Shown: piece by piece, positions 28,393 to 36,849 of the stretch | How positions within the stretch are numbered: position 1 is the stretch's first letter | Layout: the number at the start of each line of letters is the position of its first letter | Assembly: GCF_016865255.1 (NCBI RefSeq) | Contig: NZ_CP033381.1 | Location: 1,364,001-1,428,000 of the forward strand | Length of the DNA: 64,000 nucleotides | From: Methylomonas sp. LW13 | Lineage (GTDB): Bacteria; Pseudomonadota; Gammaproteobacteria; Methylococcales; Methylomonadaceae | Direction of reading: 5' to 3' | Notes under the pieces: model-generated | Told to the model about the DNA's origin: nothing | What the model saw: the letters and a program-made list of their open reading frames with translations, nothing else | Database searches by the model: none | Position numbers and translations under genes: made by a program

Positions 28393-30120
28393 TTATTGCC
28401 TGCTCAGTAAGAACAGTAAAACCACGCTGATCAGAAAGAACAGCGCTGTCGTGCTTTTCCAGAACAACAAAGGATTGCGTTCTATAAGCGGTATCTTGTC
28501 TTCCGCTTTCAGGAATTGCGGGTTGGGGGTGGAAAGGTCGTGCAGGAATTCGGACAATTCGTCGTAGCGGGATCGTGGCGAAACGGCCGTGGCCTTTTTC
28601 AAGGCGCCGTCTATCCAGATCGGTACCATTTCGTTGCGGCGGATGCTGGGAATGTAAACCAGGCGCTCGAGATTGTGGCGATTGGGTTTTTCCGGCATGT
28701 TGGCGAATGGCAGGCTGCCGTTGAGCATTTCGTAACAGATGACGCCTAAGGAGAACAAATCCGACTTCACCGTGCCGGTTTGCCCCAGGTGATATTCCGG
28801 CGCGGTGTAGTTCAGTGTGCCGAGAATATTCTCGGTCTGATGCCGGTCAAGCGGGGTGATCTCGGCAATGCCGGCGATTTTCACTGAACCGAAATCGATG
28901 ATCTTAACGCTGCCTTGGTTGGTGAGCATGATGTTTTCCGGCTTCAAATCCTGATGCAGCATTTCCATGCGATGAAAAGCGCGTAGCCCTTTGGCGATTT
29001 GTTCGATCAGGGCGCGAACTCGCTTGATCTCAGGCTTGGGGTTCTGACTGATCCATTCTCTTAAGGTTTGCCCCTCGATAAATTCGGTCACATAGTAAAG
29101 ACAGCTTTTGGCGCGGTCGGATTCGAGTACCGTCAAGACGTTGGGATGGTTAAGGCGTTTGCCGGCCCATTCTTCGTGCAAAAAATGCTCGATATAATGG
29201 GTGTCGTCGTTATACAGCACCGATGGTGTTTTCAAAATCACCCGCCGGTTATGCAGCGTATCGAAGGCTTGGTAAATTTGCGTGCGCTTGCTGGCATGTA
29301 ATTCCGCTTCGATCCGGTAGCCATCCAGCAGCATGCCGGGTAACAGCGGCGGCGGGAAGGGCAAGTGCCCATGGTGGCGCAATATCTCGTCTTCGCGCAG
29401 TTGCGGCAAGTCGTCGATGCAAACCAGTTGGCAGGTCACATTGTCGTCGCTGCCGTTAGCCAAGGCGGTTGTTACCAAGGCTTCGGCAAGGGTTTGCAGA
29501 TCGGAATCCTGCGCGAGCAGGGCTTTTAGGTGGTGCTCGCTAATAAAATCGTGGAGCCCGTCCGAAGTCATTATGAACAAGTCGTTTTTTTCGACGGTCA
29601 GCGATTTGTAATCGACCTCCAAATGCGGCTCGATACCCATCGCCCGATTCAGATAGCTTTTGTCGTTGGACACCCAAAGCCTGTGGTCGCGCGTCAGTTG
29701 CTCCAGCCCATGTTGTCGCCATAAATAAATCCGCGAATCACCGACGTGCAGAATATGGGCGGTGTTGGATTTAAGCACCAGCACACTGAGTGTGCTCACC
29801 ATACCTTTAACCGAGGCATAGCGGATTTGTCCCTGGCTGTGCAGCCAGGAGTTGGTGGCAGAGAGGATTTTTTGTCCGGCCTTGGCCACCGACCAGGAAT
29901 CCGGCGTGCTGTAATAATCTTCCAAAAACGCGGTAATGCAGCAATGGCTGGCTTCCTTGCCGGCTTCACTGCCGCTCATGCCGTCCGCAATGCCCGCCAC
30001 GATGCCTTTTAGGGTGAGTTGCGGTTCCTCGGGGACGACTGCCCCCCAGCAATCTTCGTTTTCGGGTTTCACACCTTTGTCGCTGTGCGAACCGAGCTTG
30101 ACTGATAAGGTTTTGCCCAT
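28393..30120 (-). CDS. Bifunctional PP2C phosphatase / Ser-Thr kinase with membrane anchor
   Basis: 575-residue signalling fusion. Residues about 5-245 are a PP2C-type phosphatase with the metal-binding motifs VKPENEDCW, AGIADGMSGSE, HVGDSRIYLW, MTSDGLHDF and GSDDNVTC. Residues about 268-530 form a Hanks-type kinase with HQDLKPEN as catalytic loop (Arg of HRD replaced by Gln) and DFGS. A single membrane helix ends the protein (FFLISVVLLFLL). It lies downstream of narK on the same strand, which suggests a part in nitrate uptake or assimilation control (inference). Confidence 0.93.
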   Translation of the reverse strand: MGKTLSVKLGSHSDKGVKPENEDCWGAVVPEEPQLTLKGIVAGIADGMSGSEAGKEASHCCITAFLEDYYSTPDSWSVAKAGQKILSATNSWLHSQGQIRYASVKGMVSTLSVLVLKSNTAHILHVGDSRIYLWRQHGLEQLTRDHRLWVSNDKSYLNRAMGIEPHLEVDYKSLTVEKNDLFIMTSDGLHDFISEHHLKALLAQDSDLQTLAEALVTTALANGSDDNVTCQLVCIDDLPQLREDEILRHHGHLPFPPPLLPGMLLDGYRIEAELHASKRTQIYQAFDTLHNRRVILKTPSVLYNDDTHYIEHFLHEEWAGKRLNHPNVLTVLESDRAKSCLYYVTEFIEGQTLREWISQNPKPEIKRVRALIEQIAKGLRAFHRMEMLHQDLKPENIMLTNQGSVKIIDFGSVKIAGIAEITPLDRHQTENILGTLNYTAPEYHLGQTGTVKSDLFSLGVICYEMLNGSLPFANMPEKPNRHNLERLVYIPSIRRNEMVPIWIDGALKKATAVSPRSRYDELSEFLHDLSTPNPQFLKAEDKIPLIERNPLLFWKSTTALFFLISVVLLFLLSRQ

Positions 30121-30148
30121 AGTCTGCGGATAATGGATGTTGCGCGGC

Positions 30149-30436
30149 TTAGCAGGTGCGGTAATGGCGCAATTCCGCCAGGCGCTGGTCCAGTTTAGTC
30201 ATCAGCAAGGCTTGGTGATGGCGCAGTAACACCGAGTCGCTGGGGCGTGGGGGTAGGGTGGCTTCGATTTCGTGGTGGACCAGGGAAATGACATGCCGCC
30301 TCAAAACGGCATCTTCCGGCAAAAAAGGATGGTTTTTGGACTGGACGAAGTGGTGTTCTCCGCCGGATGCCTGGCAAGCGCAACGCCAGCAAACGATTAA
30401 AGTCAAGGCTAGGACGGCTAATAATGCTTCGATCAT
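30149..30436 (-). CDS. Small single-helix protein between narK and the kinase gene
   Basis: 95 residues with an N-terminal membrane helix (ALLAVLALTLIVCW) followed by a Cys pair and a His/Arg-rich helical tail (LVHHEIEATL and LRHHQALLMTKLDQRLAEL). The ATG follows GAGGAATACCC. It is 28 bases upstream of the kinase gene and probably in the same transcript. Not recognised. Confidence 0.6.
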   Translation of the reverse strand: MIEALLAVLALTLIVCWRCACQASGGEHHFVQSKNHPFLPEDAVLRRHVISLVHHEIEATLPPRPSDSVLLRHHQALLMTKLDQRLAELRHYRTC

Positions 30437-30514
30437 GGGTATTCCTCTAAATAACTCAATATTAAAAATTACTAAAACGATACTTCGGCGGATGACGCCG
30501 GAATGCTTTGCCGG

Positions 30515-31990
30515 TTAAACCACTTCGATCATGGCCACGGTGCCGTCTTCCATGACTTCTGCCATGTGGCCGGCGGGTTCCTCGATAAATTGCACCGCCA
30601 GTGCAACCACGACAGCCGTACCGGCGATGGTCAGAAAAAAGGCTTCCGGTGTGACGAACGACAAGACTGTTAGAAAGGTAACACCGCCCACATTGCCGTA
30701 AGCGCCGACCATGCCGGCAATTTGCCCGGTCATGCGGCGCTTGATCAAGGGCACCATCGCGTAGACCGCGCCGCATCCGGCTTGGACGAAAAATGAACAT
30801 AAGAAGGTCACGGCAAACGCCAGGGCAATCGGCCATGCCGAATTGATTTGCGACATGGCGGCATAGCCCACTGCGCAACCGATCACGCACACGCTCAACG
30901 ACAATTTTCGCCCGTATTTATCGCTCAGCCAGCCGCCGCCAGGCCGGGCGACCAGATTCATGAACGCGAAGCTGGATGCCAATAGGCCGGCTTGCACCGG
31001 GGTAATGCCGGTCTGTTTGAAGGTTTCGTGGAAAAACAGCGGCAGCATCGACACGACGGCGAGTTCGGAGCCGAAGGTCACCAGGTATGCCAGATCCAGA
31101 ATGGCGACTTGCTTAAACTTGTATTGGTGTATCGGTTCAATGGGTTGGGTGAGATGTTCCTGATTAACGTGCACGATTTTGTACAAGTTGTAGAGAAACA
31201 ATAGCCAAATCGCTATGTAAATGCCGATGGTGGTGTCACCGGATAACAACTTCATGCCGGTTGGAGACAGTTTCCAGGTCAGCAAGCTTAACGCTGCATA
31301 CAAGGGAATGGTCATCAGGATGTAGAAGAACAGATCCCAGATGCTGGTGACTTCCATGGCGCCGGCTTTTTTGGGTTTGAAATACGTCGAACCTTTAGGG
31401 GTATCGCTGACGCTGAAAAAATAAATCACTGAATAGAGCAAAGCCACGATGCCGGTGCAGGCAATCGCATAACGCCAACCGTTTTCGCCGCCGAATGCCA
31501 AGGCCAATGACGGTAGGGCGATGGCGGCCGCGGCTGAACCGAAATTGCCCCAGCCGCCGTAGATGCCTTCGGCAACACCCAGTTGTCTGGCCGGGAACCA
31601 TTCGCCGACCATTCGGATTCCGATGACAAAGCCGGCGCCGACGAAACCCATTAAAAATCTCGCCAGCGCCAGTTGCTGAAAGTCGTCGGCAGCGGCAAAC
31701 ATGAAGCAGGGAATGCTGCTGATCGCCAACAAGCTTGAGTAGGTGCGTTTGGGGCCGAATTTATCCACCAAAATACCGATGGCAATCCGCGAAGGGATGG
31801 TCAACGCCACGTTTAATATCAAGATGGTTTTAATTTCGGCTTGGTTGAGCTTAAGGCTCTCGGCAATCGCCAACATCAGCGGTGCATGGTTGAACCACAC
31901 CACAAAGCTGATGAAAAACGCCAGCCAGCTCATGTGCAAAATCTGCATTTTGCCGGTAAAGCTAAAAAGATTGAGTTTGCTCGAGGACAT
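30515..31990 (-). CDS. narK: NarK/NasA-type nitrate/nitrite transporter (MFS)
   Basis: 491-residue 12-helix major facilitator protein that moves nitrate and/or nitrite. Features include the family start [52 protein letters not shown] (nitrate signature 1) and [17 protein letters not shown] (signature 2). The two small genes downstream share its strand. Confidence 0.92.
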   Translation of the reverse strand: MSSSKLNLFSFTGKMQILHMSWLAFFISFVVWFNHAPLMLAIAESLKLNQAEIKTILILNVALTIPSRIAIGILVDKFGPKRTYSSLLAISSIPCFMFAAADDFQQLALARFLMGFVGAGFVIGIRMVGEWFPARQLGVAEGIYGGWGNFGSAAAAIALPSLALAFGGENGWRYAIACTGIVALLYSVIYFFSVSDTPKGSTYFKPKKAGAMEVTSIWDLFFYILMTIPLYAALSLLTWKLSPTGMKLLSGDTTIGIYIAIWLLFLYNLYKIVHVNQEHLTQPIEPIHQYKFKQVAILDLAYLVTFGSELAVVSMLPLFFHETFKQTGITPVQAGLLASSFAFMNLVARPGGGWLSDKYGRKLSLSVCVIGCAVGYAAMSQINSAWPIALAFAVTFLCSFFVQAGCGAVYAMVPLIKRRMTGQIAGMVGAYGNVGGVTFLTVLSFVTPEAFFLTIAGTAVVVALAVQFIEEPAGHMAEVMEDGTVAMIEVV

Positions 31991-32062
31991 AACTTACCTT
32001 TGAAAAGTGGAGGATAAAATGAATTCCGCTGGCCGGATCGAGCGTCGGAAATTCGTATCAAG

Positions 32063-32082
32063 TAGCTTGTGTGTACAAGCTA
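32063..32082 (-). promoter_or_regulatory. Hairpin in the narK leader region
   Basis: TAGCTTG and CAAGCTA form a perfect 7-bp stem with a six-base loop 70-90 bases before narK, and a second small hairpin (CCCTT/AAGGG) precedes it. Hexaloop hairpins are used by ANTAR antiterminators in nitrate operons, but this loop lacks the expected A1/G4. The rest of the gap 31991-32595 holds the hairpin at 32364-32390 and MITE copy B. Confidence 0.3.
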
Positions 32083-32363
32083 TTGCTCCCCTTGAAAAGG
32101 GCTTATTTACTCATGAAGTGTGGGTGTCCTGAAACGAGCGAAGGCAAGGCACAACAGACGAATAAACAGCTTGGCTGAAGTTGATCAGCCTATTTTCAAC
32201 GTCGTTGTTGAAGGGAGCAGAAGGTGCAGCGTTGCACGGGCTATATGATAGCACCCATTATGTGAAAGTATTCAATCCGGCTGTTGTCTGGAATGCGGAA
32301 TGAGCCGGCGAAGCAGTTTCGAAGCCCCTAATTGTTGAGGGGGGTGGCTGCGGATATCAAAAT

Positions 32364-32390
32364 GCCGAAGCGGGTTCAGGCCGCTTCGGC
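32364..32390 (-). terminator. GC-rich hairpin, possible yjdM terminator
   Basis: GCCGAAGCGG and CCGCTTCGGC form a perfect 10-bp stem with a 7-base loop. On the minus strand it is followed by ATTTTG, a short T-run. It lies about 200 bases past the yjdM stop, beyond MITE copy B. Confidence 0.45.
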
Positions 32391-32432
32391 AGGTGTCTGT
32401 GAGTCGCGGGTGGCAGGGGTTCAATCAGCTTG

Positions 32433-32562
32433 GTAATCCGGCCCTTTTTACCACGGATATTCCGTTTGGGCCGAGCTCGTCGAAGCCGAGGTTGGTGCGG
32501 CCTTTGGTAAACTCTATATCTTCAACGGCGTTGAGGCGAACGGTATTTAGGGCCGGGTGAAT
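32433..32562. mobile_element. MITE-like repeat, copy B
   Basis: About 130 bp, opposite in orientation to copy A at 17002-17115. Shared parts are GATATTCCGTTYGGGCYGAG, TCGTCGAAGCC-like and the ends AATCCGGCCCTTTTTA and GGTATTTAGGGCCGGG. It carries about 15 bases more than copy A near one end. Confidence 0.55.
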
Positions 32563-32595
32563 GAGCTGCACACGTTTTGCGATTATTAGCTGGGA

Positions 32596-32937
32596 TCAGA
32601 CTTTTTTCACAAATTCAGATTTCAACTTCATCGCGCCGATGCCGTCGATTTTGCAGTCGATGTCGTGGTCGCCGTCCACCAGGCGAATGTTTTTAACGCG
32701 GGTGCCGACTTTGACAACGAGTGAAGAGCCTTTCACTTTCAGGTCTTTAATCACCGTGATGGTATCGCCGTCTTGCAGCAGGTTGCCGTTGGCGTCCTTG
32801 ACTACTTTCGTCTCCTCTTCGCTGTCACCAGCGGCATCGGCTGACCATTCGTGGGCGCAGTCCGGGCAAATATTCATGGTGCCGTCGTTATAAGTGTATT
32901 CAGAGCCGCATTTTGGACAGTTAGGTAAATCGTTCAT
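32596..32937 (-). CDS. yjdM: YjdM/PhnA family zinc-ribbon protein
   Basis: 113-residue protein with an N-terminal zinc ribbon ([13 protein letters not shown] and CPDCAHEW) followed by a small beta-barrel-like domain ([19 protein letters not shown] and [20 protein letters not shown]). This is the E. coli YjdM, formerly PhnA, family; its function is uncertain despite the old alkylphosphonate label. It stands alone. Confidence 0.92.
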   Translation of the reverse strand: MNDLPNCPKCGSEYTYNDGTMNICPDCAHEWSADAAGDSEEETKVVKDANGNLLQDGDTITVIKDLKVKGSSLVVKVGTRVKNIRLVDGDHDIDCKIDGIGAMKLKSEFVKKV

Positions 32938-33595
32938 GGTTGTTCCGTTGTTTTGATTAGCTGCGAGACAGCAGGTTTAATGTAAAAAATCCAGATTAGC
33001 CGCATCCTTTAAACCATAAACTCCATCATGCCAGCCGGGAATAAGAGCATCGACAGGCAGTGATCACTATTTTCGAGCTATTCCGATTTACATTTAGGTT
33101 TGGCTATCAACCCTTCCGGCACCCGGCTGAAAGGTTGATTTATAAAGCAAGCGACTGTAACGAGTTCGCTGCTCGGTCTAGCGGCTGCCATTTTCTGGAA
33201 TGACGAATCCTGGGGATTAAGCTAAAGCGACGAGTATCCGGACGTTCAGTCCAGTATTGGAACCCGCTGGCTTTGTGTAGTCGAATATGTACTTTGCTTA
33301 ATACCGGGATTCGACGGCAAATCATAACCCGGCTTTAGGGATTATTGGTATCTCGCGTCGATTTAGTGCAGGGAAGCCGGATGCAAGCTATGTTGCTTTT
33401 TTTTGCAGAACCATAACTCATCGAAACGCGACTGGCCGACCAGCCAGGAGCTGGCGGCGCGGAGAATGATAACGGTAAAAACGCATCTGTTTGGCCCATT
33501 GCCGAAAGTCTTGACATGCCGGTGTTTTAAGGTTGCGACAAATCGTCGCACTTTTTCTGGACAAAGCGATTTAAGTGCACTAGAATGCGACCACC
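32938..33595. other. Gene-free stretch upstream of the FNR-like box
   Basis: No convincing frame is present. A small hairpin TGCGAC/GTCGCA at 33534-33550 is followed by CTTTTTC and might end a plus-strand transcript. No repeat matching elsewhere in the window was noticed. Confidence 0.35.
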
Positions 33596-33609
33596 TTGAC
33601 TTAGGTCAA
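33596..33609. promoter_or_regulatory. FNR/Anr-type box
   Basis: TTGACTTAGGTCAA fits the known palindrome TTGAY-N4-RTCAA. A TATCTA sequence at 33629-33634 would be a -10 box placed so that the FNR-like site centres near -41.5, the class II activation position, with a start near 33641-33644. Confidence 0.5.
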
Positions 33610-33641
33610 TACGAGCCGAAAAGCTTCGTATCTATTGGGGG

Positions 33642-33772
33642 AGGGAATGCGACCGTGTAACGGTACAACAATAATAAAAGCGCAAGCTATTAACCTGCTA
33701 TCACAGATATCAGGCGTCCAAAAAACATAAAAATAACACCGGACGAAGCCCACTTAATCGTGGGCTTTTTTA
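33642..33772 (+). ncRNA. Candidate FNR-controlled small RNA
   Basis: About 130 bases between the predicted start downstream of the FNR-like box and a strong T-run terminator. There is no ribosome site plus frame of any length inside. Small inverted repeats include ACCGTGTAACGGT. The next gene starts after the terminator. Existence of the RNA is inferred from the promoter-terminator pair only. Confidence 0.4.
33746..33771 (+). terminator. Rho-independent terminator
   Basis: AAGCCCAC and GTGGGCTT form an 8-bp stem with a 6-base loop, followed by TTTTT. It closes the candidate small RNA and precedes the gene at 33808. Confidence 0.75.
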
Positions 33773-33807
33773 TGCGCCAATTACCATAAACCTGTTTGTT
33801 ATTTCAG

Positions 33808-33999
33808 ATGGCCGAAAAATCAGATTCGCTTCCACAAGATATTATGGAGGCAGAGCGTTTCATTGATGAACTAATGAACGACACCAAGCACCCGGTTCAC
33901 AATCATGCTCATCCTTTGCACAAGGAATCGGTTAAAGCATTAGATGAGTTGATGCAGAGTCTGGATGCAATGCGCCATGAGTGGTTGTCTAAGGGATAG
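33808..33999 (+). CDS. Small hypothetical helical protein
   Basis: 63 residues starting MAEKSDSLPQDIMEAERFID with an acidic, helical pattern and a central His-rich stretch (HPVHNHAHPLHKE). The ATG at 33808 is used; a TTG four codons earlier is possible. It precedes csrA on the same strand by 161 bases. Not recognised. Confidence 0.55.
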   Translation: MAEKSDSLPQDIMEAERFIDELMNDTKHPVHNHAHPLHKESVKALDELMQSLDAMRHEWLSKG

Positions 34000-34099
34000 T
34001 TCAGAAAAACGCACGGATTTGTTTATTCTGACGTCCTAGCTGTTCGTATGCTTTTCTTTATGGCTAGCAAATATATCTTTATTTTTTCTCAAAAACGGA

Positions 34100-34105
34100 T
34101 ATAAT
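34100..34105 (+). promoter_or_regulatory. Putative -10 box of csrA
   Basis: A perfect TATAAT lies 56 bases before the csrA start in an AT-rich stretch. The matching -35 position (34077-34082) is poor. The csrA start has its own GGGAG ribosome site. Confidence 0.4.
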
Positions 34106-34160
34106 CGTCGGTTCGAGTATGTTGCAGTAACAAAGCGCATTAATAGTGTAGGGAGATAGT

Positions 34161-34352
34161 ATGCTTATCTTGACTCGTAGAGTAGGAGAGACCTTGATGA
34201 TTGGTGACGATGTGACTGTTACAGTTCTCGGGGTAAAAGGAAATCAAGTTAGAATTGGCGTAAACGCACCAAAAGATATATCTGTTCATAGGGAAGAAAT
34301 CTACGAGAGAATTAAGAAAGAGCAGTCTGAAGCAGGGAGTACGGAAGGCTGA
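34161..34352 (+). CDS. csrA: CsrA carbon storage regulator
   Basis: 63-residue RNA-binding dimer that controls translation and stability of many mRNAs. The full family pattern is present: [34 protein letters not shown] and the C-terminal helix [14 protein letters not shown], with Arg44-region residues kept. It is followed directly by tRNA-Ser, a common arrangement in gammaproteobacteria. Confidence 0.98.
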   Translation: MLILTRRVGETLMIGDDVTVTVLGVKGNQVRIGVNAPKDISVHREEIYERIKKEQSEAGSTEG

Positions 34353-34362
34353 TTAAGTTATA

Positions 34363-34453
34363 GGAGAGATGGCCGAGAGGCCGAAGGCGCTCCCCTGCTA
34401 AGGGAGTATGTGCCAAAAGCGCATCGAGGGTTCGAATCCCTCTCTCTCCGCCA
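34363..34453 (+). tRNA. tRNA-Ser (GCU)
   Basis: 91 bases including CCA. Acceptor strands GGAGAGA and TCTCTCC pair, the anticodon stem CTCCC/GGGAG closes the loop CTGCTAA (anticodon GCT), there is a long variable arm, and GGTTCGAATCC forms the T arm. Confidence 0.97.
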
Positions 34454-34509
34454 CTAAATTTAAGTTTGACAAAGAATAACAAAAATAAGATAATAAGCGG
34501 CTCAGATAA

Positions 34510-34586
34510 GCGCCCGTAGCTCAGCTGGATAGAGTACACGGCTACGAACCGTGCGGTCGGGAGTTCGAATCTCTCCGGGCGCGCCA
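34510..34586 (+). tRNA. tRNA-Arg (ACG)
   Basis: 77 bases including CCA. Acceptor strands GCGCCCG/CGGGCGC pair; anticodon loop CTACGAA gives ACG; GAGTTCGAATCTC forms the T arm. Confidence 0.97.
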
Positions 34587-34609
34587 TTTGAGTAAATTAC
34601 CGAAATTAA

Positions 34610-34685
34610 TCCCCTGTAGCTCAGTCGGTAGAGCGGGTGACTGTTAATCACTAGGTCGGCGGTTCGAGCCCGTCCGGGGGAGCCA
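34610..34685 (+). tRNA. tRNA-Asn (GUU), likely integration site
   Basis: 76 bases including CCA. Acceptor TCCCCTG pairs with CGGGGGA; anticodon loop CTGTTAA gives GTT. It is the last gene before the integrative element core, so its 3' end is the likely attachment site (inference); the second att copy is not in the window. Confidence 0.96.
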
Positions 34686-34693
34686 AATAAATC

Positions 34694-34728
34694 AAGGGCT
34701 TAGGTAGAAATACCTAAGCCCTTTTTTT
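34694..34728 (+). terminator. Terminator of the csrA-tRNA cluster
   Basis: AAGGGCTTAGGTA and TACCTAAGCCCTT form a 13-bp perfect stem with a four-base loop, followed by six T. It starts nine bases after tRNA-Asn. Confidence 0.9.
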
Positions 34729-34733
34729 ATGCG

Positions 34734-34755
34734 TGGTCACTTTTATGGTCACTTT
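34734..34755. repeat. TGGTCACTTT direct repeats near the attachment site
   Basis: TGGTCACTTT occurs twice at 12-base spacing (34734-34743 and 34746-34755). The second continues to GGTCACTTTG, a 10-mer that also occurs in both arms of the inverted repeat before the first flhD-like gene (37192-37220). Candidate integrase/excision factor or regulator sites. Confidence 0.5.
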
Positions 34756-34881
34756 GTTTTTCTCTTAAAACCGAAAATTTTTCGGTTCACCATCTGAAAA
34801 ACGTACGTTACATAAGCAAATATTTTCGCCAAAGTCATAGTAACGCTTGGAATTAAGATCTGGAAGCTTTGCAATCGTTAA

Positions 34882-35112
34882 CTAAAGCGAACTGTCACTC
34901 TCTTTGTTTGCCCTACTTTCATAGAAAGCGTTTACTTTGCTTGCTAGCCACATTTGAGGATTCTTAATTACCGGTGGAGGTACTTCGCCTGCCTTCCTCA
35001 TTCGCCAAAATTGAGTGCGAGTCACACCTAATTTCTCCAACATATCACTGATCTTTAAGAACTCTTTTTCTTTGGCAATTTCTGTCGTCTTTTGTTCGCT
35101 TTCAGTATTCAC
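34882..35112 (-). CDS. AlpA-like DNA-binding protein
   Basis: 76-residue winged-helix protein of the AlpA/excisionase type: KISDMLEKLGVTRTQFWRMRKAGEVPPPVI is the typical motif read in parts, with the wing residues NPQMWLASKVNAFYES. Such proteins control integrase genes or assist excision. It ends the five-gene regulator cluster and lies nearest the tRNA attachment site. Confidence 0.8.
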   Translation of the reverse strand: MNTESEQKTTEIAKEKEFLKISDMLEKLGVTRTQFWRMRKAGEVPPPVIKNPQMWLASKVNAFYESRANKESDSSL

Positions 35113-35125
35113 AGGATCAACCTAA

Positions 35126-35593
35126 TTACAAAGAGTTGTTACACACACCGCAACGTTCAGATAGATCTTCCCTCGCATTCAATAAAACCCAGGCTCGACA
35201 ATTCGTGCATGTCGAAATCTGAACTTTTTTATCTTTGATGTCCTGGGCTACCACCCAAGCAGCCGAAAAGTCGAGTTGTCCGGAAGGATAGGAACGCTTG
35301 TAGGCGTCAAAAGCGGTTATCAGTGTTTGGATTTGACTGTCGGCCGATTTGTTTGAAGCAGCCCGATAGCACACGGCAAACAGCGTTACGTCCTTGTATT
35401 TCCGCCGGCTTCCAGTCAAGCCACGGGTGGAAAATTTGATGGATCCACGGCTGGGCGAACGGCCATGTAATTGACGGTATGTCTGTCTCAATAGCTTGAT
35501 CGGAATCCCCGTGGCTTGATGCACGATTTTGACTTTGGCGTGACGATTAAGCAGTTCAATTGCCAGAGATTGCTGTTGATATTTCTTGAGCAT
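35126..35593 (-). CDS. FlhC-like regulator, second pair
   Basis: 155-residue protein matching FlhC in layout: N-terminal ELLNRHAKVKIVHQATGI and KLLRQTYRQLHGRSPSRG correspond to the FlhC pattern ending GxxPxxG, and a C-terminal four-Cys zinc site is kept (CTNC and CGVC). It is shorter than flagellar FlhC (about 190). FlhC-like SetC and AcaC proteins switch on transfer genes in SXT and IncC elements, which is the likely role. It is 12 bases downstream of a STAS-FlhD-like fusion gene. Confidence 0.75.
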   Translation of the reverse strand: MLKKYQQQSLAIELLNRHAKVKIVHQATGIPIKLLRQTYRQLHGRSPSRGSIKFSTRGLTGSRRKYKDVTLFAVCYRAASNKSADSQIQTLITAFDAYKRSYPSGQLDFSAAWVVAQDIKDKKVQISTCTNCRAWVLLNAREDLSERCGVCNNSL

Positions 35594-35605
35594 TAGCTGC
35601 CTCCC

Positions 35606-36199
35606 TTAATCAATAGTGCCGCTTAATCCGAGCATGGCTTCCACTATCGGTGGAGATTCTCTGTTGATGTTTTGAATAAATTGACTCGAAAATCGAGGGG
35701 TAAAACATAGCCAGTTTGAGCGGGCAATTAAGTCAATGTCTTCTAAAGATAAACGACCAACTGCCAAGCGCATGGCCTCATCGGTAATTCCCAAGATTAA
35801 TTCGGTCAGAACCGAGTTCTCCCGTGCGATTTCTCTGGCTTTGATGAGCCAGGCCTGATTCATGGCATAGATCTCTTCATCGCAACCCAACTGATCTATC
35901 GCCGTCAGTTTGTCAAAGTAGGCCTCAAGATTTTTGAATGCTGACTGCATCATGTTGTCGATGTGCCCCGCCATATTGACTATTTTCAGTTTCGATTTCA
36001 GAAAATCGGATCCGAATTCGGCGACCAATGGCAAAAACAATTCCTGAAAGAACCCCAGCGTGATGCTTTTAACGTCCTTAAAATCAATCGTCAGCGATTG
36101 CTGATTGGCAAAGCACTCGCGTGCCAATCGCGCGAGATTTTTGCCATGGATCGATTGAGGTATTTGGGAATTGGTGGCTGTGACGACAACGATATGCAT
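35606..36199 (-). CDS. STAS-like (DUF4325-type) domain fused to an FlhD-like domain
   Basis: 197-residue fusion. Residues about 1-85 resemble a STAS-like DUF4325 domain (LTIDFKDVKSITLGFFQELF). Residues about 105-180 follow the FlhD pattern: EIYAMNQAWLIKAREIAREN, then GITDEAMRLAVGRLSLEDIDLIARSN, the same order of helices as FlhD. It precedes a FlhC-like gene by 12 bases, as flhD precedes flhC. I know of no named protein with this fusion; the assignment is by eye from helix pattern and context. Confidence 0.65.
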   Translation of the reverse strand: MHIVVVTATNSQIPQSIHGKNLARLARECFANQQSLTIDFKDVKSITLGFFQELFLPLVAEFGSDFLKSKLKIVNMAGHIDNMMQSAFKNLEAYFDKLTAIDQLGCDEEIYAMNQAWLIKAREIARENSVLTELILGITDEAMRLAVGRLSLEDIDLIARSNWLCFTPRFSSQFIQNINRESPPIVEAMLGLSGTID

Positions 36200-36231
36200 G
36201 CGACTTCTCCTTAGTAGCTGATGGATCGTTT

Positions 36232-36849
36232 CTAACGAGCGCTTGGATTGTTCAATGTGAGCATTTTTGATTTTGTAGAAATCCAGCGTCGCCGACCTGA
36301 GCGATCAGTCCATACATCACAGATAGGGCATTGACTAAATGTGGCATCAGAATGAATCATGCCCAGGTAACGAGCGTGGCAACACCCGCAAAGAATGAAT
36401 ATCAAATTACCCGTAGTGAGCAGGGTAATTAAATACCAAGCCCGATTTATGTCTAACGGATAATTATGGGTGGATCGTGATTGAATAAATTGCCGATCGG
36501 CTAATATTCTTGAAGCAACGTTTATGTAGATCTCATAGGCCGCAATCAGTAAGGTCGCATTCAGGTTCGGGGTAGAAAGCCGGTGCCGTATGTCTTCGAT
36601 CATGCCTAAAAAAAGCGAAGCATGAATGTTGTTGAAGGCCGAGCGGATGGCCCATTGATGATCATGTGGCAGCATGCCTTGTTTGGGCGATTGTCCTTGT
36701 ACCGCTTTAAAAAATTCGATGCTTTGCTTTCGGGTTAAATGGCAGAGTTGGCTGACAATTGGCGGACGGGCGCCGAGTTGGATTAGTCTTTCCGCCAAGA
36801 GCAAGTCTGCGCCTATGTTTGGCCTGCTTTTAGAGAGCATGGGTTTCAT
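36232..36849 (-). CDS. FlhC-like regulator, first pair
   Basis: About 205 residues. The sequence ERLIQLGARPPIVSQLCHLT and AVQGQSPKQGMLPHDHQWAI is clearly FlhC-like, and the zinc cysteines are present (CGCC and CPIC, about 18 residues apart). The ATG at 36849 overlaps the end of the FlhD-like gene by 20 bases; a second ATG at 36840 is possible. The product probably acts with the upstream FlhD-like protein as a heteromeric activator. Confidence 0.82.
   Translation of the reverse strand: MKPMLSKSRPNIGADLLLAERLIQLGARPPIVSQLCHLTRKQSIEFFKAVQGQSPKQGMLPHDHQWAIRSAFNNIHASLFLGMIEDIRHRLSTPNLNATLLIAAYEIYINVASRILADRQFIQSRSTHNYPLDINRAWYLITLLTTGNLIFILCGCCHARYLGMIHSDATFSQCPICDVWTDRSGRRRWISTKSKMLTLNNPSAR

Noticed and set aside
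32063..32082. ANTAR-type antiterminator hairpin before narK
   Set aside because: Stem and hexaloop are present, but the loop does not have A at position 1 and G at position 4; kept only as a weak leader hairpin.
34686..34881. Integrase gene beside the tRNA attachment site
   Set aside because: The stretch is under 200 bases with a terminator and short repeats; no recombinase motif in any frame.
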